Source of the DNA: Geobacillus subterraneus
GTDB lineage: Bacteria; Bacillota; Bacilli; Bacillales; Anoxybacillaceae
Direction of reading: 5' to 3'
DNA length: 64,000 nt
Assembly (NCBI RefSeq): GCF_001618685.1
Contig: NZ_CP014342.1
Location: forward strand, 2,170,001-2,234,000
Under the pieces are notes generated by a model. It saw nothing but the letters and a program-made list of their open reading frames with translations, was not told where the DNA came from and searched no databases. Below, piece by piece: positions 1 to 8,663 of the stretch (positions are counted from its first letter, which is position 1; every line of letters begins with the position of its first letter). The position numbers and the translations under genes were made by a program.

Positions 1-1276
1 TACCTTGCGGAACGGTTTTCGACGGGATGACAATCACGCGCCGTTCCGAAAGTTCCGCCGCCTGCTTGGCCGCCATCACAACGTTTTTGTTGTTCGGCAA
101 CACAAACACCGTTTCCGCGTTGGCGCGGCGGATGGCGTCGGCGATTTCTTCCGTGCTTGGATTCATCGTCTGCCCGCCTTCAATGACCGCGTGCGCACCG
201 AGGCCTCGAAACAGTTCGGCCACGCCGGCGCCCATCGCCACCGTGACGATGCCGTATGGCTTCGCTTCCTCCGCAGCGGCGCGGGACGGCGTTTCCGCCT
301 CTTTGCCGACGATGCGGGCATGCTGCTCGCGCATGTTTTCAATTTTAATGTTGATTAAGCTTCCATAGCGCTGGCCGTAAGTCAATACGTCACCCGGCGT
401 TTCCGAATGAATGTGCACTTTGACAAGCTCGTCGTCAGCGACCACAAGCAGCGAGTCGCCAAACTGGCTCAGCTCGCGGCGAAACGTTTCTTCGGAAAAC
501 GGATGCCGCGCCAGCTTGTCCGCCTCAAAGCGAACCATAAATTCCGTGCAATAGCCAAATTCGATGTCATCGGTGTGAATATGGCTTTGCGCGCTTTGAT
601 GGTGCGCCATTTTCACCAAATCGTCCATCGACACTTCGGCGCGCGCCGTTGAGATCGTCTCCCCTTTCAAGGCGGCGAGAAACCCTTCGTACACATATAC
701 GAGCCCTTGGCCGCCACTGTCGACAACCCCGACTTCCTTTAGGACGGGCAGCAGCTCCGGCGTGCGCTGCAATGCTGCCTTGGCCTCGATAAGCGCCGCT
801 TCCATCACCGCGGCGACGTCGCGCTCTTTTTTCGCCACTTCAATCGCTTTGCGCGCCGCTTCTTTGGCAACGGTGAGAATCGTCCCTTCGACCGGCTTCA
901 TGACCGCCTTGTAAGCCGTATCGACCCCCGCTTGCAAAGCAGCGGCAAATTCGAAGCCGTCCACTTGTTGTTTGCCTTCGACCGCCTTGGCAAACCCGCG
1001 GAACAGCTGCGACAAAATGACGCCGGAATTGCCGCGCGCCCCCATCAACAATCCTTTCGCCAGCGCCGCGGCGACGTTGCCGATATGGTCGGAGACGTTC
1101 GCCTTCACTTCTTTCGCCCCGGACGTCATCGACAAGTTCATGTTTGTTCCCGTATCACCATCTGGAACCGGAAAGACGTTCAGCGCATCGACCGCTTTGG
1201 CGTTGTCCGCTAAGTGGGCAGCCCCTTGCTGCACCATATCGGCAAACCGTCTTCCGTCAAGCGTCCTCATTGTCAC
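1..1276 (-). CDS. fakA: Fatty acid kinase subunit FakA / DAK-type phosphatase-domain protein (YloV), C-terminus outside window
   Basis: About 425 codons of the amino-terminal part are present; the stop lies beyond base 1. The nucleotide-binding signature of the dihydroxyacetone-kinase L2 fold (NVFPVPDGDTGTN) is at residues 33-45, followed by a GARGNSGVILSQ segment. Members bind ATP and work with a FakB lipid-binding partner to phosphorylate exogenous fatty acids at the membrane. I choose the GTG at 1276 because GGAGG lies 9 nt upstream; an in-frame ATG at 1270 is the alternative. It follows yloU by 17 nt, the same pair as yloU-yloV in B. subtilis. The family is clear, the fatty-acid-kinase role is inferred from homologues. 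Confidence 0.9.
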   Translation of the reverse strand, partial: MTMRTLDGRRFADMVQQGAAHLADNAKAVDALNVFPVPDGDTGTNMNLSMTSGAKEVKANVSDHIGNVAAALAKGLLMGARGNSGVILSQLFRGFAKAVEGKQQVDGFEFAAALQAGVDTAYKAVMKPVEGTILTVAKEAARKAIEVAKKERDVAAVMEAALIEAKAALQRTPELLPVLKEVGVVDSGGQGLVYVYEGFLAALKGETISTARAEVSMDDLVKMAHHQSAQSHIHTDDIEFGYCTEFMVRFEADKLARHPFSEETFRRELSQFGDSLLVVADDELVKVHIHSETPGDVLTYGQRYGSLINIKIENMREQHARIVGKEAETPSRAAAEEAKPYGIVTVAMGAGVAELFRGLGAHAVIEGGQTMNPSTEEIADAIRRANAETVFVLPNNKNVVMAAKQAAELSERRVIVIPSKTVPQG

Positions 1277-1293
1277 CGACTAATTCCTCCTTA

Positions 1294-1656
1294 CTACGGA
1301 TTCGTCACCCGAACCCCTTGAACGTAAATGTTGATCGACTGAACCGCCAACCCGAGCGTTTGGTCGAGCGTATACTTCACTTTTGACTGCACGTTATGGG
1401 CGACTTCGGAAATTTTCGTCCCGTAGCTGACGATGATGTACATATCGATATGTACTTCGCCGTTTTCCTCCCGGACGATGACCCCTTTGGAGAAGTTTTC
1501 GCGGCGCAAAATTTCCGACAACCCGTCGCGAATTTGGTTTTTGGACGCCATCCCAACAATGCCGTAGCAATCGACGGCTGCTCCCCCCGCAATCATGGCA
1601 ATGACTTCATTGGCGATTTCAATGCGCCCGTATTTTGTTTGCCATTCGATCGACAT
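1294..1656 (-). CDS. yloU: Asp23/Gls24 family envelope-stress protein YloU
   Basis: A 120-residue protein that fits the Asp23/Gls24 family along its whole length (IEIANEV near residue 12, then an alternating beta pattern through VHIDMYIIVSYG). Relatives are small, abundant proteins often tied to the cell envelope or alkaline/starvation stress; the biochemical role is not known. It heads the yloU-fakA pair and is divergent from rpmB. An AAGGGGG ribosome site precedes the ATG at 1656, and a sigma-A-like promoter is visible 40-70 bp upstream. Conserved neighbour of fakA in Firmicutes, so a shared role in lipid or envelope homeostasis is a reasonable inference only. Confidence 0.88.
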   Translation of the reverse strand: MSIEWQTKYGRIEIANEVIAMIAGGAAVDCYGIVGMASKNQIRDGLSEILRRENFSKGVIVREENGEVHIDMYIIVSYGTKISEVAHNVQSKVKYTLDQTLGLAVQSINIYVQGVRVTNP

Positions 1657-1696
1657 GCTCGTTCCCCCTTTTTCGTATCATCGCACAGCTACCTTT

Positions 1697-1724
1697 ATTG
1701 TACTATAATGCTTACCGTTTTCAA
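1697..1724 (-). promoter_or_regulatory. Sigma-A-like promoter for yloU-fakA
   Basis: On the minus strand TTGAAA (1719-1724), 16 nt, TACAAT (1697-1702). A second possible -35, TTGACA at 1774-1779, lies further upstream with a poorer partner. Confidence 0.5.
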
Positions 1725-1811
1725 AGCGCTCCGGCCGCCCACTAGTATTATTTAGCCGAAAACGTGAATAGATGTCAAGGCCATTTTCTTGAAAGGGAAA
1801 AGGCGTGTCTA

Positions 1812-1845
1812 TTGCAATCCCTTCGGTTGTATGATAAATTATAAT
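1812..1845 (+). promoter_or_regulatory. Probable promoter of rpmB
   Basis: TTGCAA (1812-1817) followed after 17 nt by TAAATT; a better -10 hexamer TATAAT (1840-1845) overlaps it but then the spacer is 22 nt. The region lies 40-75 bp before the rpmB start and reads away from yloU. Confidence 0.4.
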
Positions 1846-1885
1846 AGTGTTTTTAGAGGGATGTTAAAGCAAGGAGGGAAAACAA

Positions 1886-2071
1886 ATGGCGAAATGCTTT
1901 GTCACCGGCAAGAAAAAATCGTTCGGCAACACGCGTTCACACGCTATGAATGCCAACCGCCGCACGTGGAAAGCCAACTTGCAGAAAGTGCGCATTTTAG
2001 TCGACGGCAAACCGAAACGCGTCTGGGTTTCGGCGCGGGCACTGAAATCCGGGAAAATTAAGCGCGTCTAA
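1886..2071 (+). CDS. rpmB: 50S ribosomal protein L28
   Basis: A 61-residue basic protein with the full L28 pattern ([10 protein letters not shown], then [12 protein letters not shown] and [11 protein letters not shown]). It is a structural protein of the large ribosomal subunit. Only one cysteine remains, so this is the form without the four-cysteine zinc site. GGAGG precedes the ATG at 1886. It is one of only two host genes on the plus strand here, between divergent yloU and convergent spoVM, the same isolated arrangement as in B. subtilis. A terminator hairpin begins 10 nt after the stop. Confidence 0.97.
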   Translation: MAKCFVTGKKKSFGNTRSHAMNANRRTWKANLQKVRILVDGKPKRVWVSARALKSGKIKRV

Positions 2072-2080
2072 CCATTCAAC

Positions 2081-2110
2081 AAAAAAAGCACCAAAAATGG
2101 TGCTTTTTTC
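2081..2110 (+). terminator. Rho-independent terminator of rpmB (also faces spoVM)
   Basis: AAAAAGCACC, a 5-nt loop-like AAAAT stretch and GGTGCTTTTTTC form a hairpin with A and T tracts on both sides, so it can stop rpmB (+) and spoVM (-) transcripts. Confidence 0.85.
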
Positions 2111-2191
2111 TTATCCTTTTTTGAATGCGTTCAACATCGCCCGCACAATCCCGCCTAAAAACTTCGGCAGCTTAATGGTATAAAACTTCAT
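2111..2191 (-). CDS. spoVM: Stage V sporulation protein M (26 aa)
   Basis: A 26-residue ORF: it starts MKFYTIKLPKFLGGIV and continues RAMLNAFKKG, almost identical to B. subtilis SpoVM apart from the last few residues. SpoVM is an amphipathic helix that recognises the positively curved outer forespore membrane and anchors the spore coat ATPase SpoIVA. Pro9 of the B. subtilis peptide, important for curvature recognition, is conserved here as P9. A strong GAGGAGGG ribosome site lies 8 nt before the ATG at 2191. Located between thiN and rpmB exactly as in B. subtilis. In that species it is made in the mother cell under sigma-E; I do not see a convincing sigma-E promoter. Confidence 0.96.
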   Translation of the reverse strand: MKFYTIKLPKFLGGIVRAMLNAFKKG

Positions 2192-2272
2192 CCCGATTCC
2201 CTCCTCACACCCATCGTAACGAGCTTCCCGCCATTTCCTTATCCAGTATATTCCCGAATTGGCCAATCGCGA

Positions 2273-2920
2273 CTACGGGCAGCTGGAATCGCTGCTCCTT
2301 ATCATCATTAATATGCCTTCAGAAAACGAAAAAGTACCGGAAGATTGGATAAGTTCGTTACTAATACATAGTGTCGAGCCGCGGGAAATATGACAATTCG
2401 TTAACGGATATTTAAATCCGATGAGCGTGAGTTCGGCCACCGTTTCGGAAACCGGGATGTACGATACGTAGCGGTACCGCGCGTCATGTGCGACCGTGTA
2501 TGTGCCGGGCAGATGAACGGTCAGCACGTTTTGCCGGTCGACGATTTCAATCGGCCGGCCGGCGTATTTCAACAGCAGTTCGACGTTTCCGAACAAATGA
2601 TCGAGCCGTCCGCCGGTCGCGCCGAACAAGCGGATGCAGCGGGTTGTTTGTTCCACCGCCCAATCGAGGGCGATCTCCATATCGGTTTTGTCTTTTTCCG
2701 CCGGCCATACGTCAAGATGAGGAAACGCCTGCTGCAGCTTGGCAACGTCCCCGGCCGACAGTGAATCGAAGTCGCCAAACGCCCGCACCGGCCGAAAACC
2801 TGCCTCAAGCAGCGCTGCTGTGCCGCGATCGACGCCGACCCAGCACACGTCTTCTCCGTCATACAAGCGCAAGTCAGGGAGAAGCTCGCGCGGGCCGCCG
2901 CCGACGATATGGATGATCAT
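2273..2920 (-). CDS. thiN: Thiamine pyrophosphokinase
   Basis: 215 residues. It transfers pyrophosphate from ATP to thiamine to make thiamine diphosphate in the cytosol. Visible family motifs: GDFDS at 49-53, KDKTD at 76-80 and GATGGRLDH at 100-108, which build the ATP/Mg site, then a carboxy-terminal thiamine-binding beta domain. The ATG at 2920 has GGGGGGAGAGA just upstream. In B. subtilis thiN follows rpe directly; here a 363-bp non-coding element separates them, so thiN may have lost tight coupling to the rsgA-rpe operon. No terminator is evident after it before spoVM. Confidence 0.93.
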   Translation of the reverse strand: MIIHIVGGGPRELLPDLRLYDGEDVCWVGVDRGTAALLEAGFRPVRAFGDFDSLSAGDVAKLQQAFPHLDVWPAEKDKTDMEIALDWAVEQTTRCIRLFGATGGRLDHLFGNVELLLKYAGRPIEIVDRQNVLTVHLPGTYTVAHDARYRYVSYIPVSETVAELTLIGFKYPLTNCHISRGSTLCISNELIQSSGTFSFSEGILMMIRSSDSSCP

Positions 2921-2941
2921 TCTCTCCCCCCTTTTTATTCC

Positions 2942-3230
2942 GTGAACTCCCCGCCACCTACGCTTCGCTTAGAGGTGGAGGCTTCAAGCGACTTGTGCGT
3001 GTTCGCCGAACGGTAAGCCACGCACAAGAACCCTTTACGCTTTCCTTACGCTCCGAAGGCGTTCGTTCTAACAATAGATGACTACATCAGTTGGCGATCG
3101 CCAACCGACATTCATCTCCCGCCTGCTCACTGGGCTGTGCCCTTCACGTTCCTTGAGGCGGGAGAGTTCTTTCGGAAATTACGTTAACCCGTTGGTTGCC
3201 AAAAGGCAGGCTTGCCGCCTACCGCCGTTT
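2942..3230 (-). mobile_element. Putative non-autonomous IS200/IS605-type element (palindrome-ended, guide-RNA-scaffold-like), rpe-thiN gap
   Basis: The rpe-thiN gap holds no gene but is rich in structure. At its thiN end is a hairpin, CCACCT/AGGTGG arms at 2954-2959 and 2973-2978, followed on the minus strand by GGGGAGTTCAC, which resembles the right end of IS605/IS1341-type elements. Upstream (3116-3165) CCCGCCT and AGGCGGG pair around an 30-nt loop, and GTTGGCGATCGCCAAC is palindromic (3090-3105). One minus-strand frame stays open for about 45 codons to a stop at 3068 and might be the tail of a lost tnpB. The left boundary is not certain; GC-rich palindromes at 3205-3237 are candidates. No transposase is present. 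Confidence 0.5.
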
Positions 3231-3283
3231 GCGGCGGCTCAAATAGGAATCGGTCTATAGGGCGTTGGGCGCCGCCTCTGGCG

Positions 3284-3940
3284 CTATTTGGCGCACGCTT
3301 CACGGAGGGCGCGAATGGCGGCCGCCCGGTCGGGATCATTGTAAATGGCGGACCCAGCGACAAGCACGTTCGCCCCCGCTTCGACGCAAAGCGGCGCCGT
3401 CTTCGCATTGACGCCGCCGTCGACCTCAATGTCGATCGCCTTGTTTTGCTCATTAGCGAGCCGGGCGACCTCGCGGATTTTCGGCACCACGGCCGGAATA
3501 AACGCCTGTCCGCCAAATCCTGGGTTGACCGTCATCAATAAGACGAGATCCACCTCGGCCATGACATGGCGGATCATATCAACCGGCGTATGCGGGTTTA
3601 ACACCACTCCGGCTTTCGCCCCTTGTTCTTTAATCAACTGGATCGTCCGGTGCAAATGTACGCACGCCTCGACATGGACGGAAATGAGATCCGCCCCAGC
3701 CTCGGCAAACGCCGGAATATACCGGTCCGGGTCAGTGATCATTAAATGGACGTCCAGCGGCAGCTTCGTCACCGGACGAATGGCGGCCACAATCGGCGGA
3801 CCAAGCGTCAAGTTCGGCACAAAGTGTCCGTCCATCACGTCAACATGAATCCAGTCGGCTCCGCCTTCTTCCACAGAACGAATCTCCTCGGCCAGGCGGG
3901 CAAAATCGGCCGATAAAATCGATGGCGCAATTCGGATCAT
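3284..3940 (-). CDS. rpe: Ribulose-phosphate 3-epimerase
   Basis: 218 residues with TIM-barrel epimerase signatures: IAPSILSADF at the amino terminus, HVDVMDGHFVPN at 32-43, MTVNPGFGGQ mid-protein and EVDGGVN later. The enzyme interconverts ribulose 5-phosphate and xylulose 5-phosphate in the pentose phosphate pathway using a metal bound by the His/Asp residues in these motifs. ATG at 3940 has GAGGT 8 nt upstream and starts 3 nt after the rsgA stop, so it is translated in the prkC-rsgA-rpe operon. Length and motifs are complete. Confidence 0.96.
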   Translation of the reverse strand: MIRIAPSILSADFARLAEEIRSVEEGGADWIHVDVMDGHFVPNLTLGPPIVAAIRPVTKLPLDVHLMITDPDRYIPAFAEAGADLISVHVEACVHLHRTIQLIKEQGAKAGVVLNPHTPVDMIRHVMAEVDLVLLMTVNPGFGGQAFIPAVVPKIREVARLANEQNKAIDIEVDGGVNAKTAPLCVEAGANVLVAGSAIYNDPDRAAAIRALREACAK

Positions 3941-3943
3941 TGT

Positions 3944-4825
3944 TCAATACCTCGGCTTTCGTTCTTTCATTTCAGCGACAAAACTTAAATAATGGTCATA
4001 GCGGTACGGTGCGATGTCCCCGGCCGCCGCCGCTTCGCGCACCGCGCATTTCGGTTCAGCGACGTGGAGGCAGCCGCGGAACTTGCACCCTTCTCCGTAC
4101 ACCCGGAATTCCGGAAAATAATGCGGCAACTCATCAAGTTCAATCTGATCCAACTCAAGCGCGCTAAACCCGGGAGTATCGGCAACGAGCCCGCCGGCAA
4201 CCTCAAGCAGTTCAACATGGCGGGTCGTATGTTTGCCGCGCCCTAAATGGGTGGAAATATCGCCCGTTTTTAGCTGCAAGTCCGGGCGGAGTGCGTTTAG
4301 CAGCGATGACTTGCCGACGCCCGACTGCCCGGCGACGACGGAGACGCGGCCGCAAAGATGCGAGGCCAGCTCGTCGAGACCCCCTTTTGTCACCGCCGAC
4401 GTCTCAATCACCTCATAGCCGATGCGCCGGTAATCGCGCACATATCGGGCGATCGTCTCTCTCGCCCCGCCGTCAAGCAAATCGATTTTGCTAATGACAA
4501 TGATCGGGGTGATGTTCTTTGACTCGACTAAGACGAGAAAGCGGTCAAGCAGCTTGGCACTGAAATCCGGGCTTACAGCAGAAAAAACTAAGATCGCCTG
4601 TTCGACGTTAGAGATCGGCGGCCGCACCAATTCATTTTGCCGTTCACAAATTTCCAAAATATAGCCTTCCGTCTCGCCCGTCGCCGTAAAGACGACGCGG
4701 TCGCCGACAAGCGGCGTCACTTTTTGCTTACGAAACACGCCGCGCCCCCGGCATTGAAACACGCTGCCTTCGGACAGGACATAGTAAAACCCGCTCAACG
4801 CTTTAATGATTTGCCCTTCTGCCAT
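3944..4825 (-). CDS. rsgA: Ribosome small subunit-dependent GTPase RsgA
   Basis: 293 residues from the ATG at 4825 (AAGGAG 9 nt upstream; MAEGQIIKAL start). It has an amino-terminal OB fold, a circularly permuted GTPase in which the SKID and SAVTKGG motifs come before the P-loop GQSGVGKSS and DTPGF, and a carboxy-terminal zinc finger with Cys-Cys-His-Cys (CKFRGCLHV...KCAV). RsgA checks late 30S subunit maturation and is a (p)ppGpp target. The neighbour kinase PrkC phosphorylates RsgA in B. subtilis, so the gene order fits function. A longer upstream reading frame exists but overlaps prkC and lacks homology. Confidence 0.96.
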   Translation of the reverse strand: MAEGQIIKALSGFYYVLSEGSVFQCRGRGVFRKQKVTPLVGDRVVFTATGETEGYILEICERQNELVRPPISNVEQAILVFSAVSPDFSAKLLDRFLVLVESKNITPIIVISKIDLLDGGARETIARYVRDYRRIGYEVIETSAVTKGGLDELASHLCGRVSVVAGQSGVGKSSLLNALRPDLQLKTGDISTHLGRGKHTTRHVELLEVAGGLVADTPGFSALELDQIELDELPHYFPEFRVYGEGCKFRGCLHVAEPKCAVREAAAAGDIAPYRYDHYLSFVAEMKERKPRY

Positions 4826-4829
4826 AGCT

Positions 4830-6800
4830 TCACTCCTTTTTCCCGCCGTTTTCTGGATACGGAATCGCCCCTTCATCTTTGACGACATTGTTGACAATGA
4901 CGCGGTAATAGGCCGTCTCCCCATACGGAATTTCAAACTCAACCGTCTCTGTCACCGGATGTGTCAGCCGATACGTTTTATATGGCGTTGTCATATTATG
5001 GTTGGCGTCTTGAATGTACAGCTGCGCTTCGACCATTTGCCCGTTTTCCGCCGGTTCGTACGGAATGGCGATGTCTTTAATCACCGTTTTTGACGGCTTC
5101 GGCTCCGGACCGCGGGAAATAACGACCGTGATGGTTTCACCTTTTGCCACCTGTTCGCCTGCCGCCGGCGTTTGCGAAATGACAAGCCCTTCCGACACAT
5201 CATCGGAATATTCATACGCCACTTCGATGCGCAGCCCTTGGTCTTCGCCGTAGTCGCGCACGCTCTTCTCTGTGTAGCCGGTCAAATCTTTGAGCTTCAC
5301 TTTTTCCGGCCCTAAGCTGACGGTAAACATGACTTCTGTTTCATCCGGTACGACTTCATCGCCGGCGTACGGGTATTGATCCAAAATCGTCCCTTCCGGT
5401 TTGTCGCTGTAGCGGCCATTGCGCGTAATGCGGGTAAATCCTTCGGCGCGCAACTCCTCTTCCGCCACCGAAATATCATCGCCAATAAAGCTCGGAAATT
5501 CGATTTTCTTTTTTCCGACACTCTTATAAATAACGACGCCGGCCCCCGGCTTCACCGTCATGCCGGCTTCCGGATCGGTGCGCACGACTTTTCCTTCTTC
5601 TATTTTATCATCTTCCACATCGATCGTATCCTTAATTTCGAGGCCGAGCGCCGACAGCTGTTCAACGGCTTCATCGTAATCTTTATTGATGACATCAGGC
5701 ATGGTCACGTCTTTCGGAAAGACAAGATCTGGAATCCAAGTCAGCGCGCTTACGCCAGCTGCGCCTAACAGCAGCAAGGCAGCCGCAAGCCAGGCGAGCC
5801 ACGCCCGCTTCCGTTTCGGCTTCAGCCCGTCGTCCGCCTTCACCGGTTCGTTCGCTTTTTCCTCATAAACGAGCGTCTCTTGCTCTAGCGCCGCGCTTTC
5901 CGGTCGTTTTATAATCGGAATGGCTTTCGTCGCCTCTTCGTCATCATCGGGAATCGTAAACTTCGCCTCATTGCGCCGGCTTGGATCAAGCGCCGTCCGG
6001 ATATCCTCGTTCATTTCACGCGCGGATGGATAGCGATAAAACGGATCTTTCGCCATCGCTTTTAAAATAATGTTTTCCACGCTTTGCGGAATCTCCGGAT
6101 TCCACGCCTTCGGCGACGGCGTTTCCCCCTGCAAGTGCTTTAGCACGATCGAAACGGCCGATTCGCCGGAAAATGGCAGCCGGCCGGTGACGAGTTCAAA
6201 CATGACGATGCCAAGTGAATACACGTCCGACTTTTCCGTGGCGATGCCGCCGCGCGCCTGTTCCGGCGACAAATAATGAACCGAACCGAGCACTGAATTC
6301 GTTTGTGTGATCGTCGTCCCGCTCAGCGCTACAGCGATGCCGAAGTCGGTGACTTTCACATTGCCATGCTCATCGATCAAAATATTTTGCGGTTTAATGT
6401 CGCGGTGGATGATGCCGTTCTCATGCGCATGGGCGATCGCTGAGGTCAGCTGGTCCATGATGCGGAGCGCCTGTTCGACCGGAAGCGGGGCGTGCTGCTG
6501 AATGTATTGCTTGAGCGTCGAGCCGCGCACATACTCCATGACGATATAATAGACGCCTTCCTCTTCACCGACGTCATAAATGGAGACGATATGTTCATGG
6601 TTTAAGCTCGTTGCCGCCTGCGCTTCACGGCGAAACCGTTTAATAAATTGGTCATCGTTGGCAAAATCAAGGCGAAGCACTTTGACAGCGACATCGCGTT
6701 CCAAAATGATGTCGCGGGCTAAATAGACGTTGGCCATGCCGCCGCCGCCGACGAGGCTGATGATTTTATAGCGATCATTCAATCGTTTTCCAATGAGCAC
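4830..6800 (-). CDS. prkC: PASTA-domain Ser/Thr protein kinase PrkC
   Basis: About 656 residues. An N-terminal Hanks-type kinase (glycine loop GGGGMANVY, catalytic HRDIKPQN, DFG, and a TT-containing activation loop), a basic juxtamembrane stretch, one membrane helix near residue 340-365 and three extracellular PASTA repeats plus a short beta domain. PrkC senses muropeptides or lipid II and phosphorylates elongation factors, RsgA and cell wall proteins; it drives spore germination in response to peptidoglycan. I prefer the GTG at 6800 (reads MLIGKRL, as in B. subtilis), with AAGGTGG 9 nt upstream; a GTG at 6809 is too close to that site. The prpC stop lies inside this ribosome site. Confidence 0.95.
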   Translation of the reverse strand: MLIGKRLNDRYKIISLVGGGGMANVYLARDIILERDVAVKVLRLDFANDDQFIKRFRREAQAATSLNHEHIVSIYDVGEEEGVYYIVMEYVRGSTLKQYIQQHAPLPVEQALRIMDQLTSAIAHAHENGIIHRDIKPQNILIDEHGNVKVTDFGIAVALSGTTITQTNSVLGSVHYLSPEQARGGIATEKSDVYSLGIVMFELVTGRLPFSGESAVSIVLKHLQGETPSPKAWNPEIPQSVENIILKAMAKDPFYRYPSAREMNEDIRTALDPSRRNEAKFTIPDDDEEATKAIPIIKRPESAALEQETLVYEEKANEPVKADDGLKPKRKRAWLAWLAAALLLLGAAGVSALTWIPDLVFPKDVTMPDVINKDYDEAVEQLSALGLEIKDTIDVEDDKIEEGKVVRTDPEAGMTVKPGAGVVIYKSVGKKKIEFPSFIGDDISVAEEELRAEGFTRITRNGRYSDKPEGTILDQYPYAGDEVVPDETEVMFTVSLGPEKVKLKDLTGYTEKSVRDYGEDQGLRIEVAYEYSDDVSEGLVISQTPAAGEQVAKGETITVVISRGPEPKPSKTVIKDIAIPYEPAENGQMVEAQLYIQDANHNMTTPYKTYRLTHPVTETVEFEIPYGETAYYRVIVNNVVKDEGAIPYPENGGKKE

Positions 6801-6805
6801 GCTGA

Positions 6806-7555
6806 TCACCCACCTTCACGTTCCGCTGAAAAATCGATGACCGCCAGCGAAATGTTATCTTCTCCGCCCCGCTCGTTCGCCAAACCGATGAGCACCTCGG
6901 CCTTCTCCTCGAGCGTGCCGCTGCCTGTCAAAATATGTACGATGTCTGCTTCCGGCACTTTGTTTGACAACCCGTCCGAACATAAAAGAAGCATGTCGCC
7001 GTCGTCAATGGCGACGGTTTTGACATCGATCTTCACCGCCGGTTCGGTGCCAAGCGCCCGCAAGAGCACATTTTTGCGCGGGTGGTGCTCGGCATCTTCC
7101 TTGGAAATTTGGCCGCTTTTGACAAGCTCATTGACAAGGGAGTGGTCATCCGTCAGCTGCTGGATTCCGTTTTGATTCAGCAAATAGCAGCGGCTGTCGC
7201 CAATATGGGCGATCGTAACAAACGGGCCGGCGCAAATCGCGCCGACAACCGTCGTCCCCATCCCTTGGCACTCCGGGTGGGAAAGCGCATGCCGAAACAG
7301 CTGGGCGTTGGCCGCCTCAATCTGCGTCTTTAGCCATTGCTCGGCCTCGGCCGGCGACGAAAGGCCGGGCGCTTCCTCCCACTGCGCCTGCAAATACGCC
7401 ACCGCCATCGAGCTGGCCACATCGCCGGCGCGGTGACCGCCCATCCCGTCGGCGACGACCGCTAAATATTGGCCGCTTTGATTGACAAACACGCCGCCGC
7501 TGTCTTCGTTATGTTCGCGAATTTGCCCGATATCGGTTCGGAAAACGGCTCGCAT
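6806..7555 (-). CDS. prpC: PP2C-family protein phosphatase PrpC
   Basis: 249 residues from the ATG at 7555. Contains the PPM metal-binding motifs: REHNEDS near the start, VVADGMGGH, GDSRCYLL and LLLCSDGLS, then GGEDNIS near the end, supplying the acidic residues for two or three Mn/Mg ions. It removes phosphate from PrkC and its substrates, so kinase and phosphatase are made as a pair. The start overlaps the rlmN ribosome/stop region: GAGG lies 8 nt before ATG 7555; a GTG at 7564 would add three residues. The stop is embedded in the prkC ribosome site. Confidence 0.95.
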   Translation of the reverse strand: MRAVFRTDIGQIREHNEDSGGVFVNQSGQYLAVVADGMGGHRAGDVASSMAVAYLQAQWEEAPGLSSPAEAEQWLKTQIEAANAQLFRHALSHPECQGMGTTVVGAICAGPFVTIAHIGDSRCYLLNQNGIQQLTDDHSLVNELVKSGQISKEDAEHHPRKNVLLRALGTEPAVKIDVKTVAIDDGDMLLLCSDGLSNKVPEADIVHILTGSGTLEEKAEVLIGLANERGGEDNISLAVIDFSAEREGG

Positions 7556-7560
7556 CCGAT

Positions 7561-8661
7561 TCACCTCGTCTCTTCTTTTCGCTCCTTCGCGCGAAGCTGT
7601 CCGCAGGCGGCATCGATGTCATGTCCGTGTTCGCGACGAATGGTCACGTTAATTCCATGTTTTTTCAACGCCCGTTCAAAGGCGAAAATTTGACTGCGCG
7701 GCGTGCGCACATAGTTGCGCTCCGGTACGTAGTTGACCGGAATTAAGTTCACATGGCATTTCAGCCCTTTCAGCAGCTCAGCTAGCTGCTCAGCATGCTC
7801 GAGCTGGTCATTCACCCCGCCGAACAGCCCATATTCAAACGTGACGCGCCGCCCCGTCTTTTCAATGTAATACCGAACTGCCTCCATCAGCTTCGGCAGC
7901 GGATACGCCTTATTGATCGGCATGAGCTTCGTCCGCAGCTCGGTCGTCGGCGCGTGCAGCGAGATGGCGAAATTCACTTGCATCCCTTCATCAGCAAATT
8001 GGTAAATTTTTGGGATGATGCCGCTCGTGGAAACAGTAATATGGCGGGCACCGATGTTCAGCCCTTTCGGATGGTTGACAATGCGCAGAAACTTGATGAG
8101 CGCATCATAATTGTCAAACGGCTCACCGATGCCCATCACGACGATGCTGCTGACGCGCTCCTCGGTTTCATCGAGCGCCTTTTGCACTTGCACGACTTGG
8201 GCGACGATTTCGCCCGCCTCTAAATGGCGTTTCAGCCCGCCGAGCGTCGAGGCGCAAAACGTGCAGCCGATGCGGCAGCCGACTTGCGTCGTCACGCATA
8301 CGGAATTCCCGTAGTTATGGCGCATGAGCACCGTCTCGATCGAATAGCCGTCATGCAGCTCGAACAAAAATTTGATCGTCCCATCTTTCGATGTTTGTTT
8401 CACGATCGTTTTCAATGTGGTGATGGAAAACGACGCGGCGAGCTGTTCGCGCAGCCGTTTGGGCAAGTTCGTCATCTCAGCAAAGTCGGTGACGCGCTTT
8501 TCGTACAGCCACTCATAAATTTGCGTGGCGCGAAACGGCTTTTCACCGTGAGCGACGAGCCATTCCTTCCATTCGTCAAGCGTCAGCGAGTAAATTGACG
8601 GCAAGGTTGGCAGCTGCGCTTCGCCGGCGGGCCGGCGGGCAGCTGTATGAGTGATTTCCAT
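7561..8661 (-). CDS. rlmN: 23S rRNA (adenine2503-C2)/tRNA methyltransferase RlmN
   Basis: 366 residues. A radical-SAM enzyme with the CxxxCxxC cluster at C129, C133 and C136 (GCRIGCTFC) and the conserved GxGEP-like [10 protein letters not shown]; a further cysteine near the end (DAACGQLR) matches the methyl-carrying Cys of the family. It methylates C2 of A2503 in the peptidyl transferase centre and A37 of some tRNAs. The first 15-20 residues ([12 protein letters not shown]) are poorly conserved, so a slightly later start is possible, but the ATG at 8661 directly follows rsmB by 2 nt. Overlaps the prpC start region. Confidence 0.95.
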   Translation of the reverse strand: MEITHTAARRPAGEAQLPTLPSIYSLTLDEWKEWLVAHGEKPFRATQIYEWLYEKRVTDFAEMTNLPKRLREQLAASFSITTLKTIVKQTSKDGTIKFLFELHDGYSIETVLMRHNYGNSVCVTTQVGCRIGCTFCASTLGGLKRHLEAGEIVAQVVQVQKALDETEERVSSIVVMGIGEPFDNYDALIKFLRIVNHPKGLNIGARHITVSTSGIIPKIYQFADEGMQVNFAISLHAPTTELRTKLMPINKAYPLPKLMEAVRYYIEKTGRRVTFEYGLFGGVNDQLEHAEQLAELLKGLKCHVNLIPVNYVPERNYVRTPRSQIFAFERALKKHGINVTIRREHGHDIDAACGQLRAKERKEETR

Positions 8662-8663
8662 TT

